A stretch of 64,000 bases of DNA, taken from contig JAKFYI010000031.1 in the NCBI GenBank assembly GCA_021730985.1, positions 1 to 64,000 of the forward strand, given 5' to 3'. Below the pieces are notes generated by a model. It searched no databases. It was given only the letters and a program-made list of their open reading frames with translations, and was not told where the DNA came from. Of this stretch, positions 53,478 through 64,000 are shown in pieces (position 1 is the stretch's first letter; the number at the start of each line of letters is the position of its first letter). This DNA comes from Hyphomicrobiales bacterium (GTDB lineage: Bacteria; Pseudomonadota; Alphaproteobacteria; Rhizobiales; Xanthobacteraceae). A program made the translations under genes and the position numbers.

Positions 53478-54455
53478 ATGGGACTTCATCGTCGCCATTT
53501 CTTGCAGCTTGCAACATCGGCCGCGGCCACCTCGGCAGCGCCGTCCGCCTTCGCACAGGCCTTTCCGTCGCGCCCGCTGAAGATCGTGGTCGGATTTGCG
53601 CCGGGCGGCGGCCAGGACATCCTGGCTCGCATCATCGCGGGATGGCTGACGGAGCGCCTCGGCCAGCCGGTCATCATCGAGACCAAGCCCGGCCAGTCCG
53701 GCAGCCTTGGCGCGGAATCGGTCGTGCGGTCGGCGCCGGACGGCTACACGCTGTTCCTGTTCGGCCCGAACAACGCAATCAACGCCACGTTCTACAGCAA
53801 CCTCAGCTTCGACGTGAACAAGGACATGCAGCATGTCGCCTCGCTGGCGACCATGCCGAACGTCATGGCCGTGCACCCATCGGTGCCGGCCAAAACCGTT
53901 GCGGAGTTCATCGCCTACGCCAAGGCCAGCGCGGGCAAGGTCAACTACGCGTCCGGCGGGCTTGGCACCTCGGTGCATGTCTCGGGGGAATTGTTCAAGC
54001 AGATGACCGGCGTGCAGATGCAGCACGTCACCTACCGCGGCGCGGGGCCCGCGACGGTCGCTCTGCTGGCCGGCGACCAGGTGCATGTCATGTTCGACAA
54101 CCTCAACTCGCAGATCAACCACATCAAGGAGGGCCGGCTGCGCGCGCTCGCCGTCACCTCGGCGAAGCGGATCCCGGCGCTGCCCGACGTGCCGACGGTC
54201 GGCGAAACGGTGCCGGGCTTCGAGGCGCTGGCGTTCTTCGGCATCAGCGCGCCGCGCAACATTCCGCCCGCGGTGCTGGCCCGGCTCAACAGCGAGATCA
54301 ACGCCGGGCTGAACGATCCCAAGCTCAAGGCGCGGATCGAGGACTTCGGCGCCACGCCCAGCCCGACAACGCCCGAAGCATTCAGCACGTTCATCGCCAG
54401 CGAGGTCGAGAAATGGGCCAAGGTGGTGAAAGTCTCCGGCGCCAAGCCGGAGTGA
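53478..54455 (+). CDS. Bug/TctC-family substrate-binding protein
   Basis: A 325-residue paralogue of the upstream gene. The leader is GLHRRHFLQLATSAAATSA and the mature protein opens QAFPSRPLKIVVGFAPGGGQDILARII. The ligand loop reads TKPGQSGSLGAESVVR, which differs from the neighbour and suggests a different ligand. It precedes the convergent ligC gene. A role in uptake of aromatic or dicarboxylic acids is plausible from context only. Confidence 0.9.
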   Translation: MGLHRRHFLQLATSAAATSAAPSAFAQAFPSRPLKIVVGFAPGGGQDILARIIAGWLTERLGQPVIIETKPGQSGSLGAESVVRSAPDGYTLFLFGPNNAINATFYSNLSFDVNKDMQHVASLATMPNVMAVHPSVPAKTVAEFIAYAKASAGKVNYASGGLGTSVHVSGELFKQMTGVQMQHVTYRGAGPATVALLAGDQVHVMFDNLNSQINHIKEGRLRALAVTSAKRIPALPDVPTVGETVPGFEALAFFGISAPRNIPPAVLARLNSEINAGLNDPKLKARIEDFGATPSPTTPEAFSTFIASEVEKWAKVVKVSGAKPE

Positions 54456-54465
54456 AAATCTTGCT

Positions 54466-54548
54466 GTCATGCCCGCGAAAGCGGGCATCCAGTACCCGGG
54501 GTCTCACGGGCTGTGGTTACTGGATCGCCCGCTTTCACGGGGGATGAC
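54466..54548. repeat. intergenic palindromic repeat (CCCGCGAAAGCGGG type)
   Basis: GTCATGCCCGCGAAAGCGGG at the left and CCCGCTTTCACGGGGGATGA at the right, with inner CATCCAGTA / TTACTGGATC arms, lie between convergent Bug and ligC genes. Same family as 3541 and 6474. Confidence 0.85.
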
Positions 54549-54580
54549 ACCGGATTTGTTGCTTGACCGGCCTGCGGGCG

Positions 54581-55537
54581 CTACGCGTGCGCTTTGCGCT
54601 GCGGGTCGATGATCTTCTCGAGCTTGCCGAGAACGTGCATGCAGGGCAGCAACTGCTGCAAGCTGCCGTTCGGCTCCCGCTTCTCCTGGATGGCCTTGAT
54701 GAATTCGCGGTCCTCGAGCTCGATGCCGTCCATCGACACATCCACCTTCGACACGTCGATCTTGTTGTCCTTGCCGTCGGACAGATCGTCGTAGAACGCC
54801 TTGAAGGTGCCGTTGTCGCAGATGTAGCGGAAAAACGAGCCGAGCGGGCCGTCGTTGTTGAACGACAGCGACAGCGTCAGCATCGACCCCGACGGCGTGC
54901 GGGCGACGATGCCCATGTCCATCGCGATGTTGAGATCCTTGTGGATCGGCCCCTGCACCGCGTAGCAATCGGAAATGTTCTCGCCGCACTGATACTGGAA
55001 CAGATCGATGGTGTGGGCGGCGTGATGCCACAGCAGGTGATCGGTCCAGCTCCGCGCATTGCCCGCGGCGTTGATGTTCTTGCGCCGGAAGAAATAGGTC
55101 TGCACGTCCATCTGCTGGATCTTCAGCTCGCCGGCCTCGATCTTCTTGTGGACGTACTGGTGGCTCGGATTGAAGCGCCGCACATGACCGCCCATCGCGG
55201 TGACGCCGGTTTCCTTGGCGATCTTCACCAGGTTTTCGGCATCCTCGACGCTGTCAGTGACGGGAATCTCGACCAGCACATGCTTGCCGGCGCGCATCAC
55301 CTGCTCGCCCTGGCGGAAGTGCATCTTGGTCGGGGTGGTGAGGATCACCGCGTCGGCGCGCTTGATGCCCTCCGACAAATCGCCGGTGTAGTGGGGAACG
55401 CCGTATTTCTTGGCGACCGCTGCGGTCGAGTCCTGATTGCCGCCCACCAGCGACGTGACTTCAACGCCCGGAATGCGCTTCAGCGCGTCGAGATGCTTCT
55501 GGCCAAACGCGCCCTGACCGGCGACACAGATTTTCAT
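54581..55537 (-). CDS. ligC: 4-carboxy-2-hydroxymuconate-6-semialdehyde dehydrogenase (LigC-like)
   Basis: A 318-residue Gfo/Idh/MocA-family NAD(P) oxidoreductase. The N-terminal Rossmann motif is VAGQGAFGQKHLDAL (5-19). EIPVTDSVEDAENL and GGHVRRFNPSHQYVH follow; the C-terminal GFO_IDH domain spans about 125-310. It should oxidise the cyclic hemiacetal of the ring-cleavage product to 2-pyrone-4,6-dicarboxylate. The assignment rests on family resemblance plus adjacency to ligAB and ligI. It is the last gene of this minus-strand set. Confidence 0.88.
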   Translation of the reverse strand: MKICVAGQGAFGQKHLDALKRIPGVEVTSLVGGNQDSTAAVAKKYGVPHYTGDLSEGIKRADAVILTTPTKMHFRQGEQVMRAGKHVLVEIPVTDSVEDAENLVKIAKETGVTAMGGHVRRFNPSHQYVHKKIEAGELKIQQMDVQTYFFRRKNINAAGNARSWTDHLLWHHAAHTIDLFQYQCGENISDCYAVQGPIHKDLNIAMDMGIVARTPSGSMLTLSLSFNNDGPLGSFFRYICDNGTFKAFYDDLSDGKDNKIDVSKVDVSMDGIELEDREFIKAIQEKREPNGSLQQLLPCMHVLGKLEKIIDPQRKAHA

Positions 55538-55583
55538 GGGGTTCCTCTTCTCTAATCAATTCGTAAGTTGGACCGGCCCTTGC

Positions 55584-55669
55584 CCGCTCGTCCCCGCGAA
55601 AGCGGGGATCCAGTTCTGCAACACCGCTGCCCGCGGCTCCTGGGTCCCCGCTTTCGCGGGGACGAGCGG
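55584..55669. repeat. intergenic palindromic repeat (CCCCGCGAAAGCGGGG type)
   Basis: CCGCTCGTCCCCGCGAAAGC at the left pairs with GCTTTCGCGGGGACGAGCGG at the right, giving a perfect outer stem of about 20 bp, with an inner GGGGATCCAG / CTGGGTCCCC stem. It lies between ligB and ligC and could dampen ligC expression. Confidence 0.9.
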
Positions 55670-55687
55670 TCGATAGGCCACCTGGTT

Positions 55688-57119
<1,432 letters not shown>

Positions 57120-57160
57120 TGAACTGCTCCGGCTGAGTTCCGGCCACTTACGGTCAATTT

Positions 57161-57212
57161 GGACATATCCGCCTCAGAAATCGGACATATCTGACCACAT
57201 CTGGATATATCC
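57161..57212. promoter_or_regulatory. three phased near-palindromic sites upstream of ligA
   Basis: GGACATATCC (57161-57170), GGACATATCT (57183-57192) and the perfect palindrome GGATATATCC (57203-57212) are 22 and 20 bp apart, so they lie on one face of the helix. They sit 42-93 bp upstream of the ligA start on the coding side. They probably bind an unidentified regulator of the ligAB genes; no regulator gene lies next to them. Confidence 0.65.
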
Positions 57213-57249
57213 AATCGCTCAGCCTTTGCAACGGCGGCCTCACTCTCGG

Positions 57250-57377
57250 CCTCATGGTGAGGAGCGTTGCGAAGCAGCGCGTCTCGAACCATGGGGCCGC
57301 CCCATCCTTCGAGACGCGGGCCATAGCGCGTCGAAGACGCGCGTGAACGCGCTGACGGCCCGCTCCTCAGGATGAGG
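57250..57377. repeat. intergenic palindromic repeat (CCTCATGGTGAGGAGCG type)
   Basis: CCTCATGGTGAGGAGCG at the left and CGCTCCTCAGGATGAGG at the right pair, with inner GCGCGTCTCGAA / TTCGAGACGCG arms. It lies between the HbpS-like gene and ligA and differs in sequence from the other palindromes. Confidence 0.85.
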
Positions 57378-57382
57378 CGGTT

Positions 57383-57874
57383 CTAAAGCCCGGCGTCGCG
57401 CCAATTCGCCGCCGGCTGCTCCGGATGGCTGGCAAGCCCGGCCTTATGCACGCCCAGGATGGCGGCGTACTCGTCCTTGTCCGAGGCGTCGCCGCTGATG
57501 CCGACCGCGCCCACCACCTCGCCCTGCACGTTCAGCGCCAGCACGCCGCCCGGCACCGGTATGAACCGGCCATCGGCCGCAGCGGCCAGGGCGCCCTGAA
57601 AGGCCGGGCGATCCTTCAAGCGATCGCGGATGGTGCGGCTCGAAATGCCCATGCCGAGCGCGCCGGCCGCCTTCCCGATCGCGATGTCGGCCCGCAGGTT
57701 GCCGGACCCGTCCTGGCGCTTGAGCAGCACCAGGTTGCCGCCGACGTCGAGCACGGCGACGGTAAGCGGCAAAAGCCCGGCTGCCGCGCCCGCCTTGAGC
57801 GCCTCGTCGGCGATCGTCTCCGCCGTCTTGAGCGGCATGCTGGTCTGCAGGCGGTGAACGTGATGATCCGTCAT
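57383..57874 (-). CDS. HbpS/GlcG-family (DUF336) heme-binding-like protein
   Basis: A 163-residue protein of the GlcG/HbpS family. PLTVAVLDVGGNLVLLKRQDG (about 36-56), IAIGKAAGALG and GVLALNVQGEVVGAVGISGDASDKDEYAA-like segments are typical. Members often sit in aromatic or glycolate operons with uncertain roles, perhaps binding small molecules or heme. It lies 13 bp after ligI on the same strand. Confidence 0.88.
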   Translation of the reverse strand: MTDHHVHRLQTSMPLKTAETIADEALKAGAAAGLLPLTVAVLDVGGNLVLLKRQDGSGNLRADIAIGKAAGALGMGISSRTIRDRLKDRPAFQGALAAAADGRFIPVPGGVLALNVQGEVVGAVGISGDASDKDEYAAILGVHKAGLASHPEQPAANWRDAGL

Positions 57875-57887
57875 TGAGACTCCGCGC

Positions 57888-58778
57888 TCAGCTCCAGTAG
57901 AGCTTCATCGGATTGTCCACCAGAAGCTTCTTCTGCAGCTCGGCGGTCGGCGCGATCTTCGGGATCATGTCGACCAGCACGCCCTCGTCCGGCGCCTCCT
58001 TCGGCATATTCGGATGCGGCCAATCGGTGCCCCACAGCACGCGATCCGGAAACCGCTCGACCAGCGCGCGCGCGAACGGCACCACGTCGTCATAGGGCGG
58101 GCCTGCCAGCGTGAACCGCTCCGGGCAGGTCACCTTGTTGATCCAGTTCTTGTTGGCATCGACGGCGTCCAGCCATTTCTGGAACGCCGTGCCGTTCACG
58201 CCCTGCTTCACGTCCGGGCAGGCCATGTGATCGAACACCAGCGTGGTCGGCAGCGACTTGAGGAACGGGCCCATCTCGTCGAGATCGGCGTGCTCGAAGT
58301 AGACCACGATGTGCCAGCCGAGCTTGGCGATGCGGTTGGCGATCCGCACCATCACGTCCTTCGGGGTGGAATCGACCAGCCGCTTGATGAAGTTGAAGCG
58401 CACACCCTTCATGCCGACGCGATCCAGCCCCCTGAACTGATCGTCGGTGAAGCTCTCATCGACGAATGCGACGCCCTTGGCCTTGCCATTGGACGAGACC
58501 AGTGCATCGACCAGCGCGCGGTTGTCGGTGTCGTGGCAGGTCGCCTGCACGATCACGTTCTTGTCGAAACCGAGATAGTCGCGGCGCTGGAACAGCGTCT
58601 CCTTCGGAGCATCGCAAGGTGTGTACTTGCGCTTCGGCGCAAACGGAAACTGCGCCTCCGGCCCGAACACATGACAATGCGCATCGACGGCGCCGGCCGG
58701 CGGCTTGTACTTCGGCTTGGACGGATTGGGATGGAACGGAATGTAGCCGGCGCTCATTGGCACGTAGCGATTCTCCAT
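57888..58778 (-). CDS. ligI: 2-pyrone-4,6-dicarboxylate hydrolase (LigI-like)
   Basis: A 296-residue amidohydrolase-fold enzyme. VDAHCHVFGP (about 27-36), KGVRFNFIKRLVD (about 119-131), VFDHMACPD (about 185) and WGTDWPHPN (about 248) match the LigI active-site pattern. It opens the pyrone ring to 4-oxalomesaconate, the step after LigC. M1 is at 58778 and an alternative ATG is 7 codons later (MSAGYIPFHPNP). It is first in the ligI-hbpS pair. Confidence 0.92.
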   Translation of the reverse strand: MENRYVPMSAGYIPFHPNPSKPKYKPPAGAVDAHCHVFGPEAQFPFAPKRKYTPCDAPKETLFQRRDYLGFDKNVIVQATCHDTDNRALVDALVSSNGKAKGVAFVDESFTDDQFRGLDRVGMKGVRFNFIKRLVDSTPKDVMVRIANRIAKLGWHIVVYFEHADLDEMGPFLKSLPTTLVFDHMACPDVKQGVNGTAFQKWLDAVDANKNWINKVTCPERFTLAGPPYDDVVPFARALVERFPDRVLWGTDWPHPNMPKEAPDEGVLVDMIPKIAPTAELQKKLLVDNPMKLYWS

Positions 58779-58785
58779 ATTCGGT

Positions 58786-59000
58786 TGTCATGCCCGCGCA
58801 TAGCCGTCCGAAGGACGGCGTCGCTTCGCTCGCCTACGGCGGGCATCCAGTAACCACAGGTGATGCTTCAAGGTGTGCTCGTAAGTCAAATCCAAAACCG
58901 GGGTTACTGGATCGTCCGCTTTCCGCCTTCGCTGAAGCTTCGGCGGACCGAAGCCCAGCCCGCCGAAGCCTTGTGCGTAGGCGGGTCGCGGACGATGACA
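58786..59000. repeat. long intergenic palindromic repeat
   Basis: TGTCATGCCCGCG at the left and CGCGGACGATGACA at the right enclose nested arms: GTCCGAAGGAC, CGGCGGGCATCCAGTAACC / GGTTACTGGATCGTCCG, and CTTCGCTGAAGCTTCGGCGG. At about 215 bp it is the longest palindrome of the window. It fills the gap between the thiolase gene and ligI. Confidence 0.8.
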
Positions 59001-59010
59001 ACAGCGAACA

Positions 59011-60216
<1,206 letters not shown>

Positions 60217-60238
60217 TTTCAACTCCTGGAAAGCTCGT

Positions 60239-61216
60239 TCACTCGATCACCTCGTCGGCGCGGCCGAGCAGCGTGATCGGGAACGTAAGGCCGAGCGTCT
60301 TGGCGGTCTTGAGATTGATGACCAACTCGACCTTGGCCGATTGCTGGATTGGAAGGTCGGCGGGCTTGGCGCCCTTGAGAATACGCGCGGCATAGTCTCC
60401 ACAAAGCTTGGCAGCATCCTTCAAACTGGCGCCGTAACTCATGAGACCGCCAGCGAGCACGAACTCGCGGAGGAAGTAGACCGTGGGAATGGCGCGGCTC
60501 GATGCCAGGCCAACGATGTGACCCAGATTGACGAGGAACAAAGGATCGGACGCGACAAAGAGCGCCCCGATACGTTCCGACGCAACCCGATTAAAGGCTG
60601 CATCGATGTCATTTCTGGTACGCACCTGAAGGATCGTCAATTTCAGGCCGACGGAATCCGCGGCGTCCTGCACAGTCTTGAGTTGCGCTTCGGCGGTCGG
60701 ACGCGTCGGATTCACCAGTACGCCAACAACTGTGGCAGCCGGCAATAATTCGCGCATCAACTCCAGATTCTTGGCTCCCAGTTCGGCGCCGAGCCACGTT
60801 GCGCCTGTCACGTTGCCGCCCGGACGACTGAGGCTTTGAACCAGGCCCGACGAAACCGGGTCGTCGGCGGTCAGGAACACGACCGGAATCGTGGACGTGG
60901 CGCGCTTGGCGGGAAGCGCCGAGACGTTGCCTCCCACGCTCACCAGAACGTCGACGGGCTTCTGCACCAGTTCCGCGGCCAGCGCCGGCAAGCGGTCGAA
61001 CTGGCCCTCGGCCCACCGATATTCGATCGCCACGTTGCGCCCATCGACAAATCCGCCGTCCTTGAAGCCTTCCAGAAACCCGCTGACGTGCGAGGTGAAC
61101 GTCTGGGGCGTGCCGCTGCCGAGAAAGCCGATCAGAGGCCGCGTACCTTGCGCGCGCGTGGCCAGCGGCCATCCGGCAGCGGCGCCCAACCCTGCGATGA
61201 ACTCGCGCCGCCTCAT
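60239..61216 (-). CDS. orphan ABC transporter substrate-binding protein (PF04392 type)
   Basis: A 325-residue periplasmic binding protein with a twin-arginine-like leader (MRRREFIAGLGAAAGWPLATRAQ). [28 protein letters not shown] and the end LGLTFPITLLGRADEVIE are typical of the family and resemble the gene at 15938. CAGGAGCAGCGG precedes the ATG at 61216. No permease or ATPase gene adjoins. The ligand is unknown; proximity to aromatic genes is suggestive only. Confidence 0.88.
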   Translation of the reverse strand: MRRREFIAGLGAAAGWPLATRAQGTRPLIGFLGSGTPQTFTSHVSGFLEGFKDGGFVDGRNVAIEYRWAEGQFDRLPALAAELVQKPVDVLVSVGGNVSALPAKRATSTIPVVFLTADDPVSSGLVQSLSRPGGNVTGATWLGAELGAKNLELMRELLPAATVVGVLVNPTRPTAEAQLKTVQDAADSVGLKLTILQVRTRNDIDAAFNRVASERIGALFVASDPLFLVNLGHIVGLASSRAIPTVYFLREFVLAGGLMSYGASLKDAAKLCGDYAARILKGAKPADLPIQQSAKVELVINLKTAKTLGLTFPITLLGRADEVIE

Positions 61217-61389
61217 CCGCTGCTCCTGGGGCTGGCTGCCGTCCCCCGCGAGGACCAAGTGCATTGATTACACTGTGTTTTCCAGCGCAATCTAGGGGTC
61301 CCGCCGGGCAGGGTCAAACGCTTGACCAGCCTTGTGCCACCACGCATGACTTTTGCGGGAAACGCCGCGAGAAACGCCCAAGGACCGCC

Positions 61390-62187
61390 ATGGCCGCATC
61401 GTCGAACTTCGCCAAGCTGCCGCCTTCGCTCCACGCCGAGCGCAAGGGCGACATCGCGATCCTGCGGCTGTCGCGCCCGGAGAAGCGCAACGCGCTCGAC
61501 GACGAGACCATTCTCGGCATCGAGGCGTTCTTCGCCAGGCTGCCCGACGGCATCAAGGCCGCGGTGGTGCACGGCGCGGGAGAGCATTTCTCCGCCGGAC
61601 TCGATCTCGGCGAGTTGTCCGAGCGCGACACCGCGGAAGGGATGCATCATTCGCGGATGTGGCACCGCGCGTTCCAGCACATCGAATTCGGCAAGGTGCC
61701 GGTGGTCGCCGTGGTGCACGGCGCGGTGGTCGGCGGCGGGCTTGAGCTCGCGGCAGCGGCGCACATCCGCGTCGCCGAGCGCTCGGCCTACTACGCGTTG
61801 CCCGAAGGCAGCCGTGGCATCTATGTCGGCGGCGGCGCATCGGTGCGGCTGCCGCGGCTGATCGGCACCGCGCGCGTCATGGACATGATGCTGACCGGGC
61901 GCACCTACGGCGCCGATGAAGGCCAGACCATCGGGCTGTCGCACTATCTCACCGACAACGGCGCCGGACTCGCCAAGGGCATCGAACTGGCCGAGAAGAT
62001 TGCGACCAACGCGCCGCTCACCAACTTCGCCATCATGCATGTGCTGCCGCGCATCGCCGAGAGCGATCCGGCGGGCGGATATCTCGCCGAGGCGCTGATG
62101 GCGGCCATCGCCCAGGGCAGCGACGAAGCCAAGGCGCGGCTCAAGGATTTTCTGGAGAAGCGCGGCGGCAAGGTGACCCATGGTTAG
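61390..62187 (+). CDS. crotonase-family enoyl-CoA hydratase, probably for hydroxycinnamoyl-CoA
   Basis: A 265-residue crotonase-fold protein. RPEKRNALDDETILGIEAF (about 31-49), GEHFSAGLDLGEL (about 66-78) forms the oxyanion region, and the second active-site Glu lies in ALPEGSRG. AAGGA precedes ATG 61390. Its stop overlaps the next gene, a feruloyl-CoA synthetase, by 8 nt, so it probably hydrates or cleaves feruloyl- or coumaroyl-CoA toward vanillin-type products. Confidence 0.88.
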   Translation: MAASSNFAKLPPSLHAERKGDIAILRLSRPEKRNALDDETILGIEAFFARLPDGIKAAVVHGAGEHFSAGLDLGELSERDTAEGMHHSRMWHRAFQHIEFGKVPVVAVVHGAVVGGGLELAAAAHIRVAERSAYYALPEGSRGIYVGGGASVRLPRLIGTARVMDMMLTGRTYGADEGQTIGLSHYLTDNGAGLAKGIELAEKIATNAPLTNFAIMHVLPRIAESDPAGGYLAEALMAAIAQGSDEAKARLKDFLEKRGGKVTHG

Positions 62188-64000
62188 CCAGACGCTGGCT
62201 GACCCCGCGCACGATGCGCGCGCCGCGCCGCTGCGGCCGGTGCGGCTCGGTCCCGCCGATGTCGTCCTCGACAAGAAGGCTGACGGCACCATCCACCTGC
62301 GCTCGCCGCACCCGCTGGAGCGTTATCCCGACAAGATCACGCTGCGGCTGGAGCATTGGGCGAAGACGGCGCCGGATCGCGTGTTCATCGCGCAGCGCAC
62401 CGCCGCGGGCGACTGGCGCAAGCTGACCTACGCGCAGACGCTCGACCAGGTGCGCCGCATCGCGCAGGCGTTGCTGCAACGCAAGCTGTCCGCCGAGCGC
62501 CCGATCGCAATCCTGTCCGGCAATGACATCGAACACGCGCTGCTGGCGCTGGCCGCGATGTTCGCCGGAATTCCTTACGCGCCGATCTCGGTGCCCTACT
62601 CGCTGATGTCGTCCGACTTCGGCAAGCTGAAGTCGATCATCGCCGATCTCATCCCGGGAATGGTGTTCGTCTCCGACGGCAAGCCGTTCGGCCGCGCGAT
62701 CGACGCCGCGGTGCCGGCCGACGCCGAGATCGTGGTGACGCCCAATCCCCTCGGCAGCCGTCCGGCCACACTGTTTGCCGAACTCGCCGCGACCGAGCCA
62801 ACCGCCGCCGTGGATGCCGCGCACGCCAAGGTCGGGCCGGACACGATCGCGAAAATCCTCTTCACCTCAGGCTCTACCGGCAACCCGAAGGGGGTCATCA
62901 ATACCCAGCGCATGCTGTGCGCCAACCAGGCGCAGATCCGCGCGGGCCTTGCCTTCCTCGGCGACGAGCCGCCGGTGATCGTGGACTGGCTACCGTGGAA
63001 CCACACGTTCGGCAGCAACCACAACTTCAACATGATGCTCGACAACGGCGGCTCGCTCTACATCGACGAGGGCAAGCCGCTGCCGGGCGCGATCGCGGCG
63101 ACCGCGCGCAACCTCAAGGAGATTGCGCCAACCATCTACTTCAACGTGCCGAAGGGCTTCGAGGCGCTGCTGCCGCATCTGCGCGCCGACGCGGCGTTGC
63201 GCGAGAACTTTTTCAGCCGCCTCAAGGTGATGTTCTACGCCGGCGCCGGATTGCAGCAGTCCGTCTGGGATGAACTGACGCAAATGAGCGTCGATGCCTG
63301 CGGCGAGCGCATCATCTTTCTGTCCAGCATCGGCTCGACCGAGACCGCGCCGGCGGCGCTGGCCCTGACCCAGGAGTCCGGCCGGCCGGGCAACATCGGG
63401 CTGCCGCTGCGCGGCGTGGCGCTGAAACTCGTCCCCAACGAAGGCAAGCTCGAAGCGCGCCTCAAGGGCGACAACATCACGCCGGGGTACTGGAAGCGGC
63501 CGGACCTCACCGCGGAAGCGTTCGATTCCGAAGGCTACTACAGGATTGGCGACGCGCTGAAATTCGCCGACCCCGCCGACCCCGCGAAGGGATTGCTGTT
63601 CGATGGCCGTCTTGCCGAGGATTTCAAGCTGGCGAGCGGCACCTGGGTTTCGACCGGCGCGCTGCGCGCCCAGTTCGTCGATCATTTCGCGCCGCTGGCC
63701 CGCGACGCCGTGATCGCCGGCGCCGACCGCGATTTTGTCGCGGTGCTGGTGTTCCCCGATCTGGACGCCTGCCGCAAACTCAGCGGCCTGCCCGACAGCG
63801 CGCGGCTCGCCGCGGTGCTGAGCGATGCCCGCGTGCGCGGCGAATTCCAAAATCGTATGAACGCGCTGGCGCGGCAGAGCACGGGCGGCTCGAGCCGCAT
63901 CTGCCGCCTCATCCTGATGGAAGACGCGCCGTCGCTCGATGCCGGAGAAGCCACCGACAAGGGCTCAATCAACCAGCGCGCGGTGTTGAGCCGGCGCGCG
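62180..64000 (+). CDS. feruloyl-CoA synthetase (3' end outside the window)
   Basis: 607 codons are visible without a stop, so the gene continues past the right edge, probably only shortly. It is an acyl-adenylate-forming enzyme with P-loop-like FTSGSTGNPKGVINTQ (about 231-246), the feruloyl-CoA synthetase-type stretch DWLPWNHTFGSNHNFNMML (about 270-288), and GSTETAP later. It activates ferulate or coumarate with CoA and ATP. The ATG at 62180 overlaps the crotonase gene by 8 nt. It supplies the ring-cleavage route upstream on the minus strand. Confidence 0.92.
   Translation, partial: MVSQTLADPAHDARAAPLRPVRLGPADVVLDKKADGTIHLRSPHPLERYPDKITLRLEHWAKTAPDRVFIAQRTAAGDWRKLTYAQTLDQVRRIAQALLQRKLSAERPIAILSGNDIEHALLALAAMFAGIPYAPISVPYSLMSSDFGKLKSIIADLIPGMVFVSDGKPFGRAIDAAVPADAEIVVTPNPLGSRPATLFAELAATEPTAAVDAAHAKVGPDTIAKILFTSGSTGNPKGVINTQRMLCANQAQIRAGLAFLGDEPPVIVDWLPWNHTFGSNHNFNMMLDNGGSLYIDEGKPLPGAIAATARNLKEIAPTIYFNVPKGFEALLPHLRADAALRENFFSRLKVMFYAGAGLQQSVWDELTQMSVDACGERIIFLSSIGSTETAPAALALTQESGRPGNIGLPLRGVALKLVPNEGKLEARLKGDNITPGYWKRPDLTAEAFDSEGYYRIGDALKFADPADPAKGLLFDGRLAEDFKLASGTWVSTGALRAQFVDHFAPLARDAVIAGADRDFVAVLVFPDLDACRKLSGLPDSARLAAVLSDARVRGEFQNRMNALARQSTGGSSRICRLILMEDAPSLDAGEATDKGSINQRAVLSRRA

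Overview
This window is a high-GC chromosomal segment from an alphaproteobacterium, most likely Hyphomicrobiales and close to the Bradyrhizobium, Rhodopseudomonas, Xanthobacteraceae and Pseudolabrys types. The signs are a DUF4167 gene next to prmC, a PhaR/PhaA/PhaB polyhydroxybutyrate (PHB) locus, many orphan Bug/TctC binding proteins, HWE-type sensor kinases, and palindromic intergenic repeats of rhizobial style. No rRNA, tRNA, transposase, integrase or CRISPR array was recognised.

Layout. 1-9.2 kb is housekeeping: the end of prmC, a DUF4167 RNA-binding-like protein, a methyltransferase, gloB, and the elongation factor P set (efp, epmA, epmB) with a Bug gene inserted, followed by two tandem paralogous membrane proteins. 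9.2-12.1 kb holds phaB, phaA and the divergent regulator phaR. 12.1-31.1 kb is rich in signalling: a GGDEF/EAL protein, a soluble chemotaxis receptor, a double-PAS HWE kinase with a divergent receiver protein, an atypical REC-GGDEF protein, and a NarL-type kinase/regulator pair in visibly lower-GC DNA. It also holds ggt, rpmF, mtgA, a DUF1345 protein, a CPA1 antiporter and a flagellin. Two C-terminal gene remnants lie here, one of ggt and one probably of a CHAT protein. 31.4-34.1 kb carries a Zur-like regulator, then bdhA and a patatin, preceded by a striking array of TGC motifs repeated every 10-11 bp (a candidate PhaR operator).

34.2-46.0 kb is a solid minus-strand block. Its upstream part has five tandem genes for short MetE-like (UROD/MetE superfamily) proteins. 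Its downstream part is a six-gene catabolic operon: SDR, MaoC hydratase, acyl-CoA dehydrogenase, CoA transferase, HIBADH-like dehydrogenase and metallo-beta-lactamase-fold hydrolase. A branched-chain-amino-acid-type ABC transporter operon (46.3-51.0 kb) diverges from it. Three tandem Bug proteins follow (51.4-54.5 kb).

54.6-64.0 kb is an aromatic-acid region for lignin-derived compounds: ligC, ligB, ligA, a HbpS/GlcG-like gene and ligI of the protocatechuate 4,5-cleavage pathway, a PcaF-like thiolase, an orphan ABC binding protein, and a crotonase gene overlapping a feruloyl-CoA synthetase gene that runs off the end. Three near-palindromic sites about two helical turns apart precede ligA. Together the right half suggests uptake of plant- or lignin-derived acids, CoA activation and side-chain removal, and ring cleavage. 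The MetE-like array is the least explained element.
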